Origin: Odobenus rosmarus divergens
Lineage: Eukaryota; Chordata; Mammalia; Carnivora; Odobenidae
DNA length: 64,000 bases
NCBI RefSeq assembly: GCF_000321225.1
Contig: NW_004450402.1
Coordinates: 988,043 to 1,052,042, forward strand
Direction: 5' to 3'
Below the pieces are notes generated by a model. It did not search any database. It was not told the DNA's origin and saw only the letters and a program-made list of their open reading frames with translations. Positions 12,600 to 24,919 of this stretch are shown here, piece by piece. A program made the position numbers and the translations under genes. The stretch's first letter is position 1. Every line of letters starts with the position of its first letter.

Positions 12600-12845
12600 T
12601 CCCAACTTTCTGTACCTATAAAACTCCTACTCAACCTCTACTAATCAGGTAAAAATGTCTTTACTCCTAGGAAAAGTTTCCCAATTTTCCTAAGCAATGT
12701 TACTTTTGTTTTCCTCCATAGAGCTTTGTACATAACTCTATACTAATGTCTTATAATTATTAATTTCCCATGCCTATCTTCTTAATTGAATCATGAATCA
12801 TGAATAATTGAATTTTGCAAAATCAGCAACATTTTTTGTAATCAC
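12600..12845 (+). mobile_element. Possible L2 3' fragment
   Basis: Order of words 'aagtttcccaattttcct', 'catagagctttgtac' and 'cttataattattaatttccc' follows the L2 3' region loosely. Similarity is weak and judged by eye. Confidence 0.4.
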
Positions 12846-12849
12846 ATTT

Positions 12850-14980
12850 ATATCCACCCTACCTCTTTCCACAAAGAATTTGAGATGGCTTATCACAAAA
12901 GTATAAACAATGAAACGAAAGAATAAAAATGTAAAAAAATCATGGAAGAGGAGGCTATTGCATTACTAAACCACATATCAACATAGTTGATCAGGTGAGT
13001 TTCAAAAGTGGACCTATGTTTTTTAGGAAGCAACAACAGAAATACAATTTGGTATACTGTTTTGTTTATAAAACGGAATGAAGCAGCACACCATTTGCTT
13101 GTGAGAAGCATTTAATTTCTCACTACAAAATTCTAAAAGAATCTCAAGAACTTTCCACAGGAAATTTTGGTTCAGTGATATGACAGTGTCCTCCACATTT
13201 TTATAGCAAATGCAACAGTAAATTGTACATAGCTCTAAAGGAAGTTTAAGGAGGATAATAACCTTCAGATGAAATCAGGTGCCTTGAATAATCTTCCTCT
13301 ACTGTTTAGCAGTGATTTTCTTACCCACACAGACCCTGCAAGGGCAACAAGACAACTGTAGACATTTCCTGCAAGAGCAGAGCCTGGTCCACTGAATTTG
13401 ACAAGCCAAGGAAAGAAAACTTCAGGCTGCTTTGAAGAAGAAAATAATAGATTACATAAGAGGACTCATCTCTCACACTGCCCAAAAGAAAAATTTGTAT
13501 CAAAACAATGGCAGACTTTTGCCAACTTATTAATCTGATAATCACTCCCATATGGAAGATGAGTAAGGAGGAAAGGTAAAGAAAACTTGCTAATATTATT
13601 ACTTCAATACTGAGTGGTAGTGGAAGTTTTCTTGAAGAAATCATGAGAACAAAACAGTAGCAGTTTACCTAACAGGAAATAATGCCCCAAAATGTAGAAT
13701 TACAGTACAAATTTAAAATGAAAGATATTGCACTGGGAGCCAAGTTAACATGGTTGCCACATGTAGCCCCCTAGTAGTCCTACTGATGCAAGAATCACTC
13801 AGAATATTGAATTGTACGTGCCTAAAGGAATCTTGCCTAAATATGACCTTTCTCAGTGGATATAGGGTAGAAACAAGGGAAAGGACAATTTTCTAGCATT
13901 TTTATGAGACAAAAAAGACATTCAATGGCACTTCTATATTTCTAATTTAATAGTTCAATGAAAAATTAAAAAGTGGATGAAATGTAGGTCACTCCATATT
14001 TGCCATGTCTCTTCTATCATCTGTCCCTTTACAACATTTTCTCTGTTCCGTGGCCGGCACCACCCTTGTTCACAGCCTCCATCAGTTTTTAATAAATGCG
14101 GATGCTAATGCAGCTTCTACTGATGCCATTATAGTCCCACATCTCTTCAGCTCTTCAATTCTTCATGCTTGTCTCTGCTTGCCAGTGTCGCTTTTCCCAC
14201 TCTTTCTAGTTTATAGATTTAAAAAAAAAGTTGGGTTCCTTTTATACAATCATCAGAGCTACTAGATGTGAATAAAATCATCCTAAATTCAATTACCTCT
14301 GGGTGTTCAGGGTGATTGTTGGGATGACTGCTAAGACTACAGGTATTCCTGTGGCCCAAACCTCCTAAAAGACAGATTTCAAACAGTTGAGATTTAAATG
14401 TTCCTGCTCCTATTTGAAATTTTGTGGCATTCAAAGTTTTCAGTAATTTGGACTCAAGCTATTTTTCTGGCTTTCTTGTAACATGTCCCTCCATGAAATC
14501 TCTACTTCAGCGATTGTTTATTCTCTGTTACCTCTGGAAAGGATCTTCAGAGCTTTCTTCCTGGAGTCTTTCCTTGAGTATTCCCTCTACCTCTAGTGCA
14601 TAAATACCCTCTTCTGAATGTGAAATTATGATTGGTATTTTTAAACCTGGTCTTTTTCCAATTTTATCTGTGAGGCTTTTCTGACTTTAGGCAAAATTTC
14701 TTTTCTTACTTTTTGACCTCTGTAACAGTAGCAGGATTCATAGAAATGGAACAGCAAATAAGAAAGGGTTGGGAAATTTGATCTCTCCTTTTGGTTCTGT
14801 TAATTATGTTACTTTAAATAAAACACTTAACATCTTGTAGTTAATAGTAATTATCCAGCTGAATGTCTAGTTCTATTGTGAGCTTCAAAGAAAATAAAAG
14901 CTTTGAAAAATTTTAAAGGCTTATACAAATAAAAGGTTTTATTTTATAATTAAACATTTGCTTGATGTCATTGTTGTGAT
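12850..14980. other. No feature recognised
   Basis: AT-rich, no clear repeat or gene. The longest frame (13321-13644, minus) has hydrophobic, low-complexity residues and no recognisable family. Confidence 0.5.
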
Positions 14981-14984
14981 TTTA

Positions 14985-15110
14985 TACTTTCCTCACATAA
15001 AATTGGGACAAATGGACAAATGCAGTACCCACCTCCTAGTGATAAATGAGATAATAAACGTGCAGTGTTGTGCATAGAATCTGGCATTTAGGAAGAACCC
15101 AATACCTGTC
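14985..15110 (+). mobile_element. MIR fragment
   Basis: The series 'tttcctcacataaaattggg', 'tacccacctcctag', 'aaatgagataataaa' and 'tctggcatttagg' follows the 3' half of the MIR consensus. Confidence 0.6.
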
Positions 15111-15117
15111 ACAATGC

Positions 15118-15280
15118 ATTTCTCTAACTGCTTTTGATTCATATTCCCACAATTCACTGATGTCCATTTTATCAGTCTTTTTAATCTCTACTTTTGATTT
15201 TCAGTAGTTTCTATTCCTATACCTTAAAATTCGCTGATGTTTTTCTGCCATATCTAATCTGCTTTAATTGTATCTAGCAT
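15118..15280 (-). mobile_element. Ancient L1M/HAL1-type element, left part
   Basis: Resembles the antisense 5' region of old L1M elements, and its wording resembles 55.1-55.3 kb. It is separated from its right part (23353 onwards) by the full-length L1 that inserted into it. The 20 bases 15261-15280 are the left target duplication of that insertion. Confidence 0.5.
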
Positions 15281-15654
15281 TTTTTTTGCTTTATGCATTT
15301 TTAATTCCAATATAATTAATAGTTTCACGTATGCAGTATAGTGATTTTATACATTGATTAGTGTTTGTCACTATAAGCGTGCTCTTAATCCCCTTCACCT
15401 ATTTCACCCATCCTCCCTCCCACCTCCCCTCTGGTTTCTTCTCTATAAGAGTCTATTTGTTCCTCTCTTTTTTTCTCTGTTCATTTGTTTTGTTTCTTAA
15501 ATTCCACAATTCCACATATGAGTGAAATCACATAGTATTTGTCTTACTCTGCTGACATATTTAACCTAGCATTATGCCCTCTAGATTCCTTCATGTTGTT
15601 GCAAATGGCAAGATTTTCCTTCTTTTTCATGACTGAGAAATATTCCATTCAGAG

Positions 15655-15682
15655 AGTGTGTGTGTGTGTGTGTGTGTGTGTA
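15655..15682 (+). repeat. (TG)n microsatellite inside L1
   Basis: An uninterrupted run of about 14 TG units at the point of the L1 where other copies here also carry a short TG/TA run. Confidence 0.9.
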
Positions 15683-15855
15683 TCACCTCTTCTTTATCTC
15701 TTCACCTATCAATGGACACTTGGGTTGCTTCCATTATTTGACTGTTATAAATGATGCTGTAATAAACATAGGAATGCATGTATCTTTTTGAATTTGTGTT
15801 TTTGTATTCTTTGGGTAGATACCATTAGTAGAAATGCTGCATCAAATAATTTTTT

Positions 15856-16048
15856 TAAAGATTTTATTTATTTATTTGAGAGAGAGAAAGAATGAGAGAT
15901 AGAGAGCACGAGAGGGAAGAGGGTCAGAGGGAGAAGCAGACTCCCCACTGAGCAGGGAGCCCGATGTGGGACTCGATCCTGGGACTCCAGCATCATGACC
16001 TGAGCCGAAGGTCTCAGTTGCTTAGCCAACTGAGCCACCCAGGCGCCC
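15856..16048 (-). mobile_element. SINEC inserted in L1
   Basis: Full-length minus-strand SINE. Perfect 17-bp duplication 'tgcatcaaataattttt' at 15838 and 16049. The L1 ORF2 sequence resumes exactly after it. Confidence 0.95.
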
Positions 16049-16344
16049 TGCATCAAATAATTTTTAATTTTTTGAGGAACTCCATACTCTATATTGCAGT
16101 GGCTACACCATTTGCATTCCCACCAATATTGCATGAGGGTTCCTTTTTCTTTACACCCTTGAAAATACTTGTTGTTACTTGTGTTTTGGGTTTTAGCCAT
16201 TCTGACAGGTGTGAGGTGATATTTCATTGTGGTTTTGGTCTGCATTTCCCTAATGATGATTGATGTTGAACATCTTTTCATATGTTTGTTGGTCATCTCT
16301 ATGTCTTTGGAGAAATGTCTGTTGTAGTCTTCTGCCCATTTCTT

Positions 16345-16520
16345 AAAAGATTTTATTCATCCTACAGAAAGAGAGAGAGAGCATGAGTGTGTCGGGGGGA
16401 GAGGGAGAGGCAGACTCCCGACTGATCAGGGAGCCAGACGTAGGGCTCCATCCTAGGACCTTGGGGTCATGACCCAAGCCAAAGGCAGATGCTTAACCGA
16501 CTGAGCCACCCAGGGGCCCC
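16345..16520 (-). mobile_element. SINEC inserted in L1
   Basis: Minus-strand SINE with a shortened tail. Slightly diverged 17-bp duplications 'tcttctgcccatttctt' at 16328 and 'tctcctgcccatttttt' at 16521. Confidence 0.93.
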
Positions 16521-17218
16521 TCTCCTGCCCATTTTTTAATTGGATTATTTGTTTTTTGGGTGTTGACTTATATAAATTCTTTACATATTTTGGATCCTAA
16601 CACCATACTGAATATGTCATTTGCAAATATCTTCTCTCATTGAGTATGTTGTCCTCTTGTTTTGTTGATTATTTCCTTTGCTGTGCAGAAGCTCTTTATT
16701 TTGATATAGTCCCAATAGTTTACTTTTGCTTTTATTTCCCTTGCTGTAGGAAACATACCTAGAAAAATGTTGCTATGGCTGATATAAGAGAAATTACTAC
16801 CTGTGCTCTCTTTTAGAATTTTAATGGTTTCAGGTCTCACATTTAAGTCTCGATTCCATTCTGAGTTCATTTTTCTGAATGGTGAAAGAAAAGTGGTCTA
16901 GTTTCATTCTTTTGCATGTAGCTGTCCAGTTTTCCCATCACCATTTGTTGAAAAGACTGTCTTTTTCCCATTGCATATTCTTGCCTCCTTTGTCAAAGAT
17001 TACTTGACCATATAATCCGTTGGTTAACTTCTGGACTTTCTATTCTGTTCTATTAATCTATGTGCATATTTTTGTGCCACTCCAATATGGTTTTGATTAC
17101 TACAGCTTTGTAGTATATCCTGAAATCTGGGATTGTGATACTGCCAGTTTTTTTCTTCTTCCTCAAGATTCCTTTCGCTATTCAATGTCTTTTGTAGTTC
17201 CATAAAAATTTTAGGATT

Positions 17219-17412
17219 ATTGGGGACCCTGGGTGGCTCAAATGGCTAAGCGTCTGCCTTTGGCTCAGGTCATGATCTCAGGGTCCTGGGATTGAGTCCC
17301 ACATGCAGCTCCTTGCTTAGAAAGGAGTCTGCTTCTCCCTCTGCCTGCCACTCCCCCTGCTTGTACTCTCCCTCTTTCTCTCTCTGGCAAATAAATAAAT
17401 AAAATCTTTAAA
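17219..17412 (+). mobile_element. SINEC inserted in L1
   Basis: Plus-strand SINE, opposite to the L1. Near-perfect duplication around 'aaattttaggatt' at about 17204 and 17413. Confidence 0.93.
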
Positions 17413-17628
17413 AAAAATTTAGGATTGTTTGTTCTAGTTTTATGAAAAAATGCTTTTGGTATTTTAATAGGGATTACACTAAATCTGTAGATTGCTTTGG
17501 TAGTATGGACATTTTAACAATATTTTTTTCTTCTAATCCATGAACATTGACTATCTTTCCATTTGTGTTTGTGTCATCTCCAATTTCTTTCATCAATGTT
17601 TTATAGTTTTCAGGGTACAAGCTTTTCA

Positions 17629-18188
17629 ACTTTTTTTGTTTCAAGTTTTTATTTAAATTCTAGTTATTTAACATATGGGATAACGATATATTCAACTGTA
17701 GAATTTAGTGATTCATCACTTACATATAACACGCAGTGCTCATCACAAGGGTCTTCCTTAATACCTATCACCCATTTAGCCAATTCCCTGCCCACCTCCC
17801 TCCATCAACCCTCAGTTTGTTCTCTATAGTTAAGTCTCTTATGGTTTGCTTCCCTCTCTTTTATTCCCCCTTCTCTCATGTTCATCTGTTTTGTTTCTTA
17901 AATTCCACACATGAGTGAAATCATATGGTATCTGTCTTTCTCTGACTTATTCTTCTTAGCATAATACACTCTAGCTCCATCCATGTCATTGCAAATGGCA
18001 AGATTTCATTCTTTTTTACAGCTGAGTAAGATATATATGCCACATCTTCTTTATCCATTCATCAGTCAATGGATATTTGGGCTCTTTCCATAATTTGGCT
18101 ATTGTTGATAATGCTGCTAAAAATATTGGGTGCATGTGCTCCTTTGAATCAGCATTTTGTATCCTTTGGGTAAATACCTGGTAGTGTA
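17629..18188 (-). mobile_element. L1 3' fragment nested in the full-length L1
   Basis: At 17629 the host ORF2 breaks off, and a T-rich start followed by L1 3' UTR ('ataacacgcagtgctcatc') and ORF2 end ('gccacatcttctttatcc') appears. At 18189 the host ORF2 resumes with 'taagtttattccaa'. A second copy of the L1 3' end inside the ORF2 of the first can only be an insertion. Confidence 0.88.
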
Positions 18189-20623
18189 AGTTTATTCCAA
18201 TATTTTATTATTTTTGGTGCAATTGTAAACAGGATTGTTTTCTTAATGTCTCTTTCTGGTACTTAGTTATTAGTGTATAGAAGTGCAACAGATTTCTGCA
18301 TATTGATATTGTATCCTGAAACCTTACTGAAGTAGTTTTTTGGTAGTCTTTAGGGTTTATAGTATCATGTCATCTGCAAATAGTGGAAATTTTACCTTCT
18401 GCTTACCAATTTGGATGCCTTTTATTTCTTTTTGTTGTCTGATTGCTGTGGCTAGGATTTCCAGTACTATGCTGAATAAAAGTGGTAATAGTGGACATCC
18501 TTGTCTTGTTCCTGATCTTAGAAGAAAAGTTCTCAGTTTTTCACCTTTGAGTATGATGTTAGCTGTGGGTTTTTCACATAAGGCCTTTATTATGTTGAAG
18601 TAAGTTCCTTCTAACCCTACTTTGTTGAGGATTTTTATCATACATGGATGTTGTATTTTGTTAAATGTTTTTTCTACATCTAATGAAATAATCATATGGT
18701 TTTTATCATTTCTCTTATTGATATGATGTATTCATTGATTTGTGAATATTGAGCCACACCTACATCCTTCCTGGGGATCTCATTTCATCATGGTGAATGA
18801 TTTTTTAAGGTAATGTTGGATTTGGTTTGTAAATATTTTGTTAAGTATTTTTACATCTATGTTCATCAGAAATATTGGTCTGTAGTACTCTTTTTTGTAG
18901 TGTCTTTAACTGGTTTTTGTATCAGGGTAATGATGACCTCATAGAATAAACTTGGAAGATTTCCTCTTCTACTTTTTTTAATCATTTAAGAAGAATAGGT
19001 ATTAACTCTTCTTTAAACGTTTAGTAGAATTCACCATCTGGTCCTGGACTTTTGTTTGTTGGTAGTTTTTTGATTACTGATTCAATCTCCTTGTCAGTAA
19101 TCAGTCTGTTCAAATATTCTATTTCTTCCTGATTCAGTTATGGTAGGTTATATGTTTCTAGGAATTTATCCGTTTCTTCTAGGTTGTCCAATTTTTTGGC
19201 ACATACTTTTCATAATATTCTTATAATCTTTGTATTTTTGTGGTGACAGTTATTTCTCCTCTCTCATTTCTGATTTTGTTTGAGTCGTCTCTCCCTCTCT
19301 CTCTCCCTTTTTTTTTTATGAGTCTGGCTAAAGGTTTATCAATTTGGTTGATCTTTCCAAAGAACCAGCTCCTGGTTTCATTGATCTCTTCTATTGCTTT
19401 TTTTTTTTGTTTATTTGTTTGTTTGTTTGTTTTGGTTTCTATTTCATTTATATCTGCTCTAATCTTTATTATTTCCTTCCTTCTACTGGATATTAGTTTT
19501 GCTTGTTCTTTCTCTAGCTCTTTTAAGTATAAGGTTCTATTGTTTATTTGAGATTTTTCTTACTTCCTGAGCTATGCCTGTATTACTATAAACTTCTCTC
19601 TTAGAACAGCTATTATTACATCCCAAAGATGTGGGGCCATTGTGTTTTCATTTTCATTTATCTCTATGCATTTTTTATTTCCTTTTGATTTCTTATTTGA
19701 CCCATTCATTGTTTGGTAGCATATTATTTAACCTTTATTTTTATTTATTTTTTTAAATTTTTATTTGTGTTCTTTCCAGATTTTTTCCTGTGGTTGATTT
19801 CTTGTTTCATAGCATTGTGGTCAGAAAAGATACATGGTATGACTTCAATCATTTTGAATTTCTTGAGACTGTTTCCTAACATGTTATCTAATCTGGAGAA
19901 TGTTTAATGTGCACTTGAAAAAAATGTGTATTCCACTGTTGTAGGATGGAATGTTCTGAATATATCTGTTAGTTCTATCTGGTCCAATGTGTCATTCAAA
20001 GCCATGTTTCCTTATTGATTTTCTGTATGGATGATCTATCCATTGATATAAGTGAGGTATTAATTACTATTGATTACTTCCTTTATGTTCTTGTTAGCTG
20101 CTTTATGTACTTGGGTGCTCCAATGCTGACTGCATAAATATTTACAGTTGTTATATCTTTTTGTTGCATTGTTCCCTTTATAATTATGTAGTGTCCTTCT
20201 TTGTTTCTTGTTACAGTCTTTGTTTTAGACTCTATTTTGTCCAATATAAATGTTACTATCCTGGCTTTCTTTTCATTTCCATTGCATGATAAATGCTTTT
20301 CTACCCTTCACTTTCAATCTGTATGAGTCTTTAGGTCTACAGTGAGTCTTTTAATGGCAGCATATAGATAGGTCTTGCTATTTTAATCCATTCCATCACC
20401 CTATGTCTTTTGATTAGAGCATTTAGCCCATTTACATTCAAAGTCATTACTGAATGGGATGTACTTATTGCCATTTTGTTACTTGTTTTATGGTTGTTTT
20501 TTGTAGTTCATCTCTGCTTTTCTTCTCTTGCCCTCTTCTCTCCTGGTTTGCTGGCTTTCTTTAGTGATATACTTGCATCTTTTCTATTTATTTTTTGCAT
20601 ATCTATTACTGGTTCATTGATTT

Positions 20624-20688
20624 GTGGTTACTATTAGATTTATATATAACACATATATATGTGGTTACTATTAGATTTATATATAACA
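20624..20688 (+). repeat. 28-bp direct duplication inside L1
   Basis: 20624-20651 and 20661-20688 are identical over 28 bases, separated by 9 bases of AT sequence. It lies in the ORF2-ORF1 boundary region of the full-length L1. Confidence 0.9.
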
Positions 20689-20899
20689 TCTTATACTAGC
20701 CCATATTAGGTTGATGGCCACTTAAGTTTAAACCCATTCTTTACTACTTCTCCTCCCCACCCCCATGTTTTAGGTATATGGTATCATACTTTACATCTTT
20801 TTATTTGGGGAGTCCCCTGACTGATTATTACAGATATATTTATTTTTACTGCTTTTGTATTTCTGCCTTTTCTAACTCCTGCTTATGGTCTTTCCTTTC

Positions 20900-21700
20900 T
20901 ACTCAGAGTCCCCGTTAACATTTCTTGTAATGCTCGTTCAATGGTGACAAATTTCTTTAACTTTTGTTTGTCCGGGAAACTCTGTATCTCTCACCTTATT
21001 CTAATGATAGCCTTGCTGGGTAAAGTATTCTTGGTTGCAGGTTTTTGCCTTTTAGCACTTTGACTATATCATGCCACTTTCTTCTGGCCTGCAAAGTTTC
21101 TGCTGTAAAATCAGCTCTTAGTCTAATGGTGTTTTCCTTGTATGTAACTGTTTTCTTCTCTCTGGCTGCTTTTACAATGCTCTCTTTATCACTATTTTCT
21201 GTCATTTTAATTATTGTGTTTCTTGGTGTGGACCTCCTTCAGTTTGTTTTATTGGGGGCTCTCTGTGACTCCTAGATCTGGTTTTTGGCTTCCTTCCCCA
21301 GATTTGGGAAGCTTTCAGCTATTATTTCTTCAAATACATTTTCTGCCACCTTTTTTCCTCTCTTCTTCTGGGGTCCCTATAATGCAAATGTTATTACACT
21401 TGATGGTGTCACTAAATTCCACTAATCTATTCTCATATTATTATTTTTTTCTTTCTCCTGTTCAGCTTGATTGCTTTCCATTATTCAGTTCTCCAGGTCA
21501 CTCACCCATTCTTCTGATTCCTCTAGTCTACTCTTTATTCCCTCTAGTGTATTTTTTATTTCAGTTGTTGAGTTTTTCATCCCTGATTCGTTTTTTTTAA
21601 CGTTTTATATCTCTTTGTTGAGGATCTCACTGAAGTCCTCCACTTGTTTCTCAAGTCCAATTAGTACCTTTACGAATATTGCTGTAAATTCTCTATCAGG
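20900..21700 (-). pseudogene. L1 ORF1 (RNA-binding protein), decayed
   Basis: 20996-21205 on the minus strand translates to the C-terminal RNA-binding domain, with 'FTAETLQARRKWHDI' and 'NLQPRILYPARLS', both conserved in mammalian L1 ORF1p. The rest is broken by frameshifts. ORF1 sits between the 5' UTR and ORF2, as expected. Confidence 0.8.
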
Positions 21701-21745
21701 CATAGTACTTATCTCTGTTTCATTCAGCTCTCTTGCTGTGATTTT

Positions 21746-21857
21746 TTTAAAAATTTTATTGTTTTAATTAAGTAATCTCTACACCCAATATGGGGCTTGA
21801 ACCTACAATGCTGAGATTGAGAGTCGCATACTGTACCAACTAAACACATAGACATCC
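21746..21857 (-). mobile_element. Older tRNA-type SINE (SINEC b/c-like) in L1
   Basis: Short minus-strand SINE of the type containing 'agtaatctctacacccaa' and 'gagagtcgcatactgtacc', with no CT-rich body. Perfect 16-bp duplication 'ctcttgctgtgatttt' at 21730 and 21858. Confidence 0.9.
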
Positions 21858-21879
21858 CTCTTGCTGTGATTTTGTCTTG

Positions 21880-23333
21880 TTTTTTCATTTGGGACATATT
21901 CCTCTCTCTCCTCATTTTGTCTCACTCCCTGTTCTGTTTCTGTGTGTTAGAAAAGTCAGCTATATCTGCTACTCTTGAAAATGGTGGCCTTATGAAGAAG
22001 AGGTCCTGTGGTGCCCTGCAGTGCAATGTCCCCTCTCATCAGAACCTATCACTTCAGAGATGTCTCCTAAGTGTGTTGCATGTGCCCTACTCTTGTGGCT
22101 GAGCCATATTCGCCTTTAGTCCAACCATCTGCAATGGCTCTCTTTGCCTATTGTGGGCAGAGTTTGGTCTCTATGTTGTTAGTGGGCCAGTCGATAGCCA
22201 CCTTGTGCTTGAGCTGGATCAGACTAGGTATTTATTAAAACTACAGTGACACCAAATTGCAGGGTGCTCTCCCTGTGGTGTCTCCTGAGAAACTTTCATT
22301 TGTGGGCAATCCTGCAGTCAGACCACATGTCTGCCCTCCAGCTCACTGTTGAAGCTGTAGTTGGACTGTTATGTATTATCTTCCCCTTTCCCCAGAGCAG
22401 GAGTTGCTTTGGAATGGTGCTGACCCCTGTTGGGGCTGCTTGCACCCTGCTACACTTATGGCTCCACTTTAAATGGACTCTGTGCAGGACATGTTGGAGG
22501 GGGCAGGTCCACAAGAGAACGCAAGAGCAGAGCATCCAGTGTTAGCAGGCTTTGAGCAGGTCTGCTGTGGGTAGAGACCTGGAACAGAGGCCTGGCTGGA
22601 GGAGGTAGGTCACAAGGGAACAAGGGGATGGGACACACTGTTAGCAAGCTAAATGGAAAGTATTGGCATTGTACTAGCTCCCAGAAGTACCTGTGTTATC
22701 TAGGCTGGGAGGCAAAGGGAAACAGAGTCTGCCAGCTCTTTTGTTCTTGGAGCAATCTCCCAAAGATCCCTGCTTTTCCAGCACACACTCTGAGATTAGT
22801 AAATAAATCTCTCCCCCACATATCCCAGGTGTCTTTCAAACTGCTTCTTCTATGCTGTATCTCAATAGGGCTGTTGTTATGCTGTCTCTTTAAGGGCAGG
22901 GACTCTGTTTCTTATCACCATTTCTTCCAGAACTGAGCCCACTGATTATTTAAAGTTCTAGGCTTATGTCCCCAAAATTATAAGAACTTGTGAAGTTAGG
23001 CCCCTCTAGTTTTTAATGCCAATGCTATGGGGATTCATCTTCCCAGGGCAGGTCGCTTGTGTTTGAGGTGCCTGATGTAGGGTCTGATTCTCTCCCCTAT
23101 CTGTACCCACAACATCCCTCCCTCCCATGCGCAGTCTTATGGGTGTTTGGCTCCTGACCATGTCTCCACCCTTCCTACCCTCTTCAATGTGGCCTCTTTT
23201 CTACATTTAGCTGTGGAGAACCTGTTCTTCCAGTCTCTTGGTAGTTTTCTGTGTTACATTGATGTAAGTGTTATCTAGTTGTATCCATGGGATAAACTGA
23301 GTGTAGGATCCTCCTACTCCACCATCCTCCCCT
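21880..23333 (-). promoter_or_regulatory. 5' UTR region of the full-length L1
   Basis: This stretch is richer in G and C than its surroundings and lies between ORF1 and the 5' end of the element. In intact L1s this region holds the internal RNA polymerase II promoter. Open frames across it on both strands do not match any protein I know. Promoter activity cannot be judged from sequence alone. Confidence 0.55.
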
Positions 23334-23352
23334 GCTTTATCCTATCTAGCAT

Positions 23353-24200
23353 ATTTTAATTTTAAGTATTTGTTCATTCCTAGAAATTCTATTTGCCTTT
23401 TTTTATAATTCCAATTTCCTTATTGTATTCAGGTGTTCCTTCACCTTCTAGAACACATGACGCATGTTTATATCTGTTTTAACATCCCTGTCTCATTTCT
23501 GGGTCCATTTCTATTTATTGATTTTTATCCTAGGTGTGGGTCATATTTTGTTGCTTTTCCCATGCTTAGTAATATATTATTTGGTTGCCAGATGTTACAA
23601 ATTTAACATTTTTGAACACCCAATGTTGTATTCTTTTAAATATTATTGGGGCCTTGGGGGGGGGCATAATTATGTTACTTAGAATCAATTTGGTCCTTTT
23701 CAGGATTAATTTTAAGCTTTATTAGGGTATGTCCAGAGAAAATTCATTCAAGGGCTTATTTAGTCCCATTACTAGGGTAACATCTTCCCAAGGATTCTAC
23801 ATGAGACCCTGGTATTATGAGATGTTTATACACTGGCTAGGAGGAAAACAGACTATCCTCAGTTTATAACAGCCTTGGGAATTTTTTGGCCATTGCCTTC
23901 TTGTGTTTCTTTACCCATCCTTAGTTAGTGTCTATTCACACAGAAAGTATTCAGCTCAATAGGCCAAAGGGCCCTTCTGCAGGTCCAGAGCTTACTTGGT
24001 CTCTCTCATTCCCAGTCTCCATCCCTCTCTGAGCAACATCTTCCTCTCTGGTACTCTGTTCCACAACTTGATCTCTCTAAACTCTGGTCCTGTCTCTTCC
24101 ACTCAGTGAGCCTCAAGACTTGTTTAGGTTTCCCCTCTCTAAACTGCTGACTGGAGACTACCCGTAGGCAGAAAATTGGAGTAATTGTAGGCCTACCTTG
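23353..24200 (-). mobile_element. Ancient L1M/HAL1-type element, right part
   Basis: Continues the element seen at 15118-15280. Words such as 'ttggttgccagatgttacaa' and 'ttttaagctttattagggt' match the antisense 5' region of old L1M/HAL1 elements from memory. No frame survives. Confidence 0.55.
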
Positions 24201-24685
24201 GTTGTTTCCCTTCTCTCTGTGAGCGAAGCCCTGAGCTGCCTACTGCCCCAATACCTGAGAACTGTTGTTTCATATATTTTGTCTACTTTTCTGTGTGTGT
24301 AAGTGAAAAGGTAGATTCCATTTTTCATATCCCATCGTGGCCTAAAGCAGAAATTCTTATCACAGCGCTTCACACAAAATAATACTACAAAATATTTGTG
24401 ATATTATTATTTTACTTAAATAATTGGTGGTGAAACATGACTAGTTGTATATCTGAATTATTGATTTGATATTGTCTTACCCTTAATGAACCTAAATGCT
24501 TTGGCTTAAATTTCCTACAGGAAAGACAAATGCAAGACTACCTGAAAAGAAAGCTGGAAATGGGGTCATGCAGGAGAAACTAGAAAGATTCATGTTTGGA
24601 AATGAGTAAAATCAACATTCAGATAGGTATTAAAGCTTAAGATTTCACAGAATGCTCTACATGTCCTCATTATTTCATTAGTGTC
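24201..24685. other. No feature recognised
   Basis: AT-rich sequence without a recognisable repeat or frame. Confidence 0.5.
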
Positions 24686-24688
24686 TTA

Positions 24689-24762
24689 AGAAAAAAGAAG
24701 AGGAAGAAGAAGAAAAGAAGAAGAAGAAGAAGAAGAAGAAAAAGAAAAAGAAAGAAAAGAAA

Positions 24763-24839
<77 letters not shown>

Positions 24840-24919
24840 AAAGAAAAGAAAAAGAAAAGAAAAAAAGAAAAGAAAAGAAAAGAAGAAAAGAAAAGAAAAG
24901 AAAAAGAAAAGAAAAGAAG
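24689..24919 (+). repeat. Long purine tract, (AAG)n, (GAAA)n and variants
   Basis: About 230 bases almost without a pyrimidine: AAG units first, then a pure GAAA block around 24765-24842, then AAAAG units. The minus strand reads as a Phe/Ser/Leu-only frame, which is an artefact of the repeat. Confidence 0.97.

Larger units (their letters stand above)
15520..20480 (-). pseudogene. L1 ORF2 (endonuclease/reverse transcriptase), decayed
   Basis: Pieces of ORF2 appear in several frames. 18357-18695 is part of the RT domain, with 'GTRQGCPL' and an 'FADD' active-site box; the upstream Asp region reads '[12 protein letters not shown]' where the usual form is 'DAEKAFDKIQ'. 16637-16870 is a C-terminal piece ('YWDYIKIKSFCTAKE'). 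The endonuclease end lies around 19.8-20.5 kb. Frameshifts, stops, three SINEs and an L1 fragment interrupt it. Confidence 0.85.
15281..23333 (-). mobile_element. Full-length, decayed L1 with nested insertions
   Basis: Read on the minus strand it starts at 23333 with a typical L1 5' end ('ggggaggatggtggagtagg'), followed by a GC-richer 5' UTR, ORF1, ORF2, 3' UTR and an A-rich end at 15281. Target copies 'gctttaattgtatctagcat' (15261-15280) and 'gctttatcctatctagcat' (23334-23352) flank it. Removing four SINEs and one L1 fragment with their duplications leaves about 6.75 kb, the expected full length. Both frames carry many stops and shifts, so it cannot be active. Confidence 0.85.

Noticed and set aside
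22246..22936. Several frames of 79-102 codons on both strands that could suggest an exon
   Set aside because: They lie in the 5' UTR of the full-length L1, which is richer in G and C and so has fewer stops. No domain or splice pattern supports a gene.
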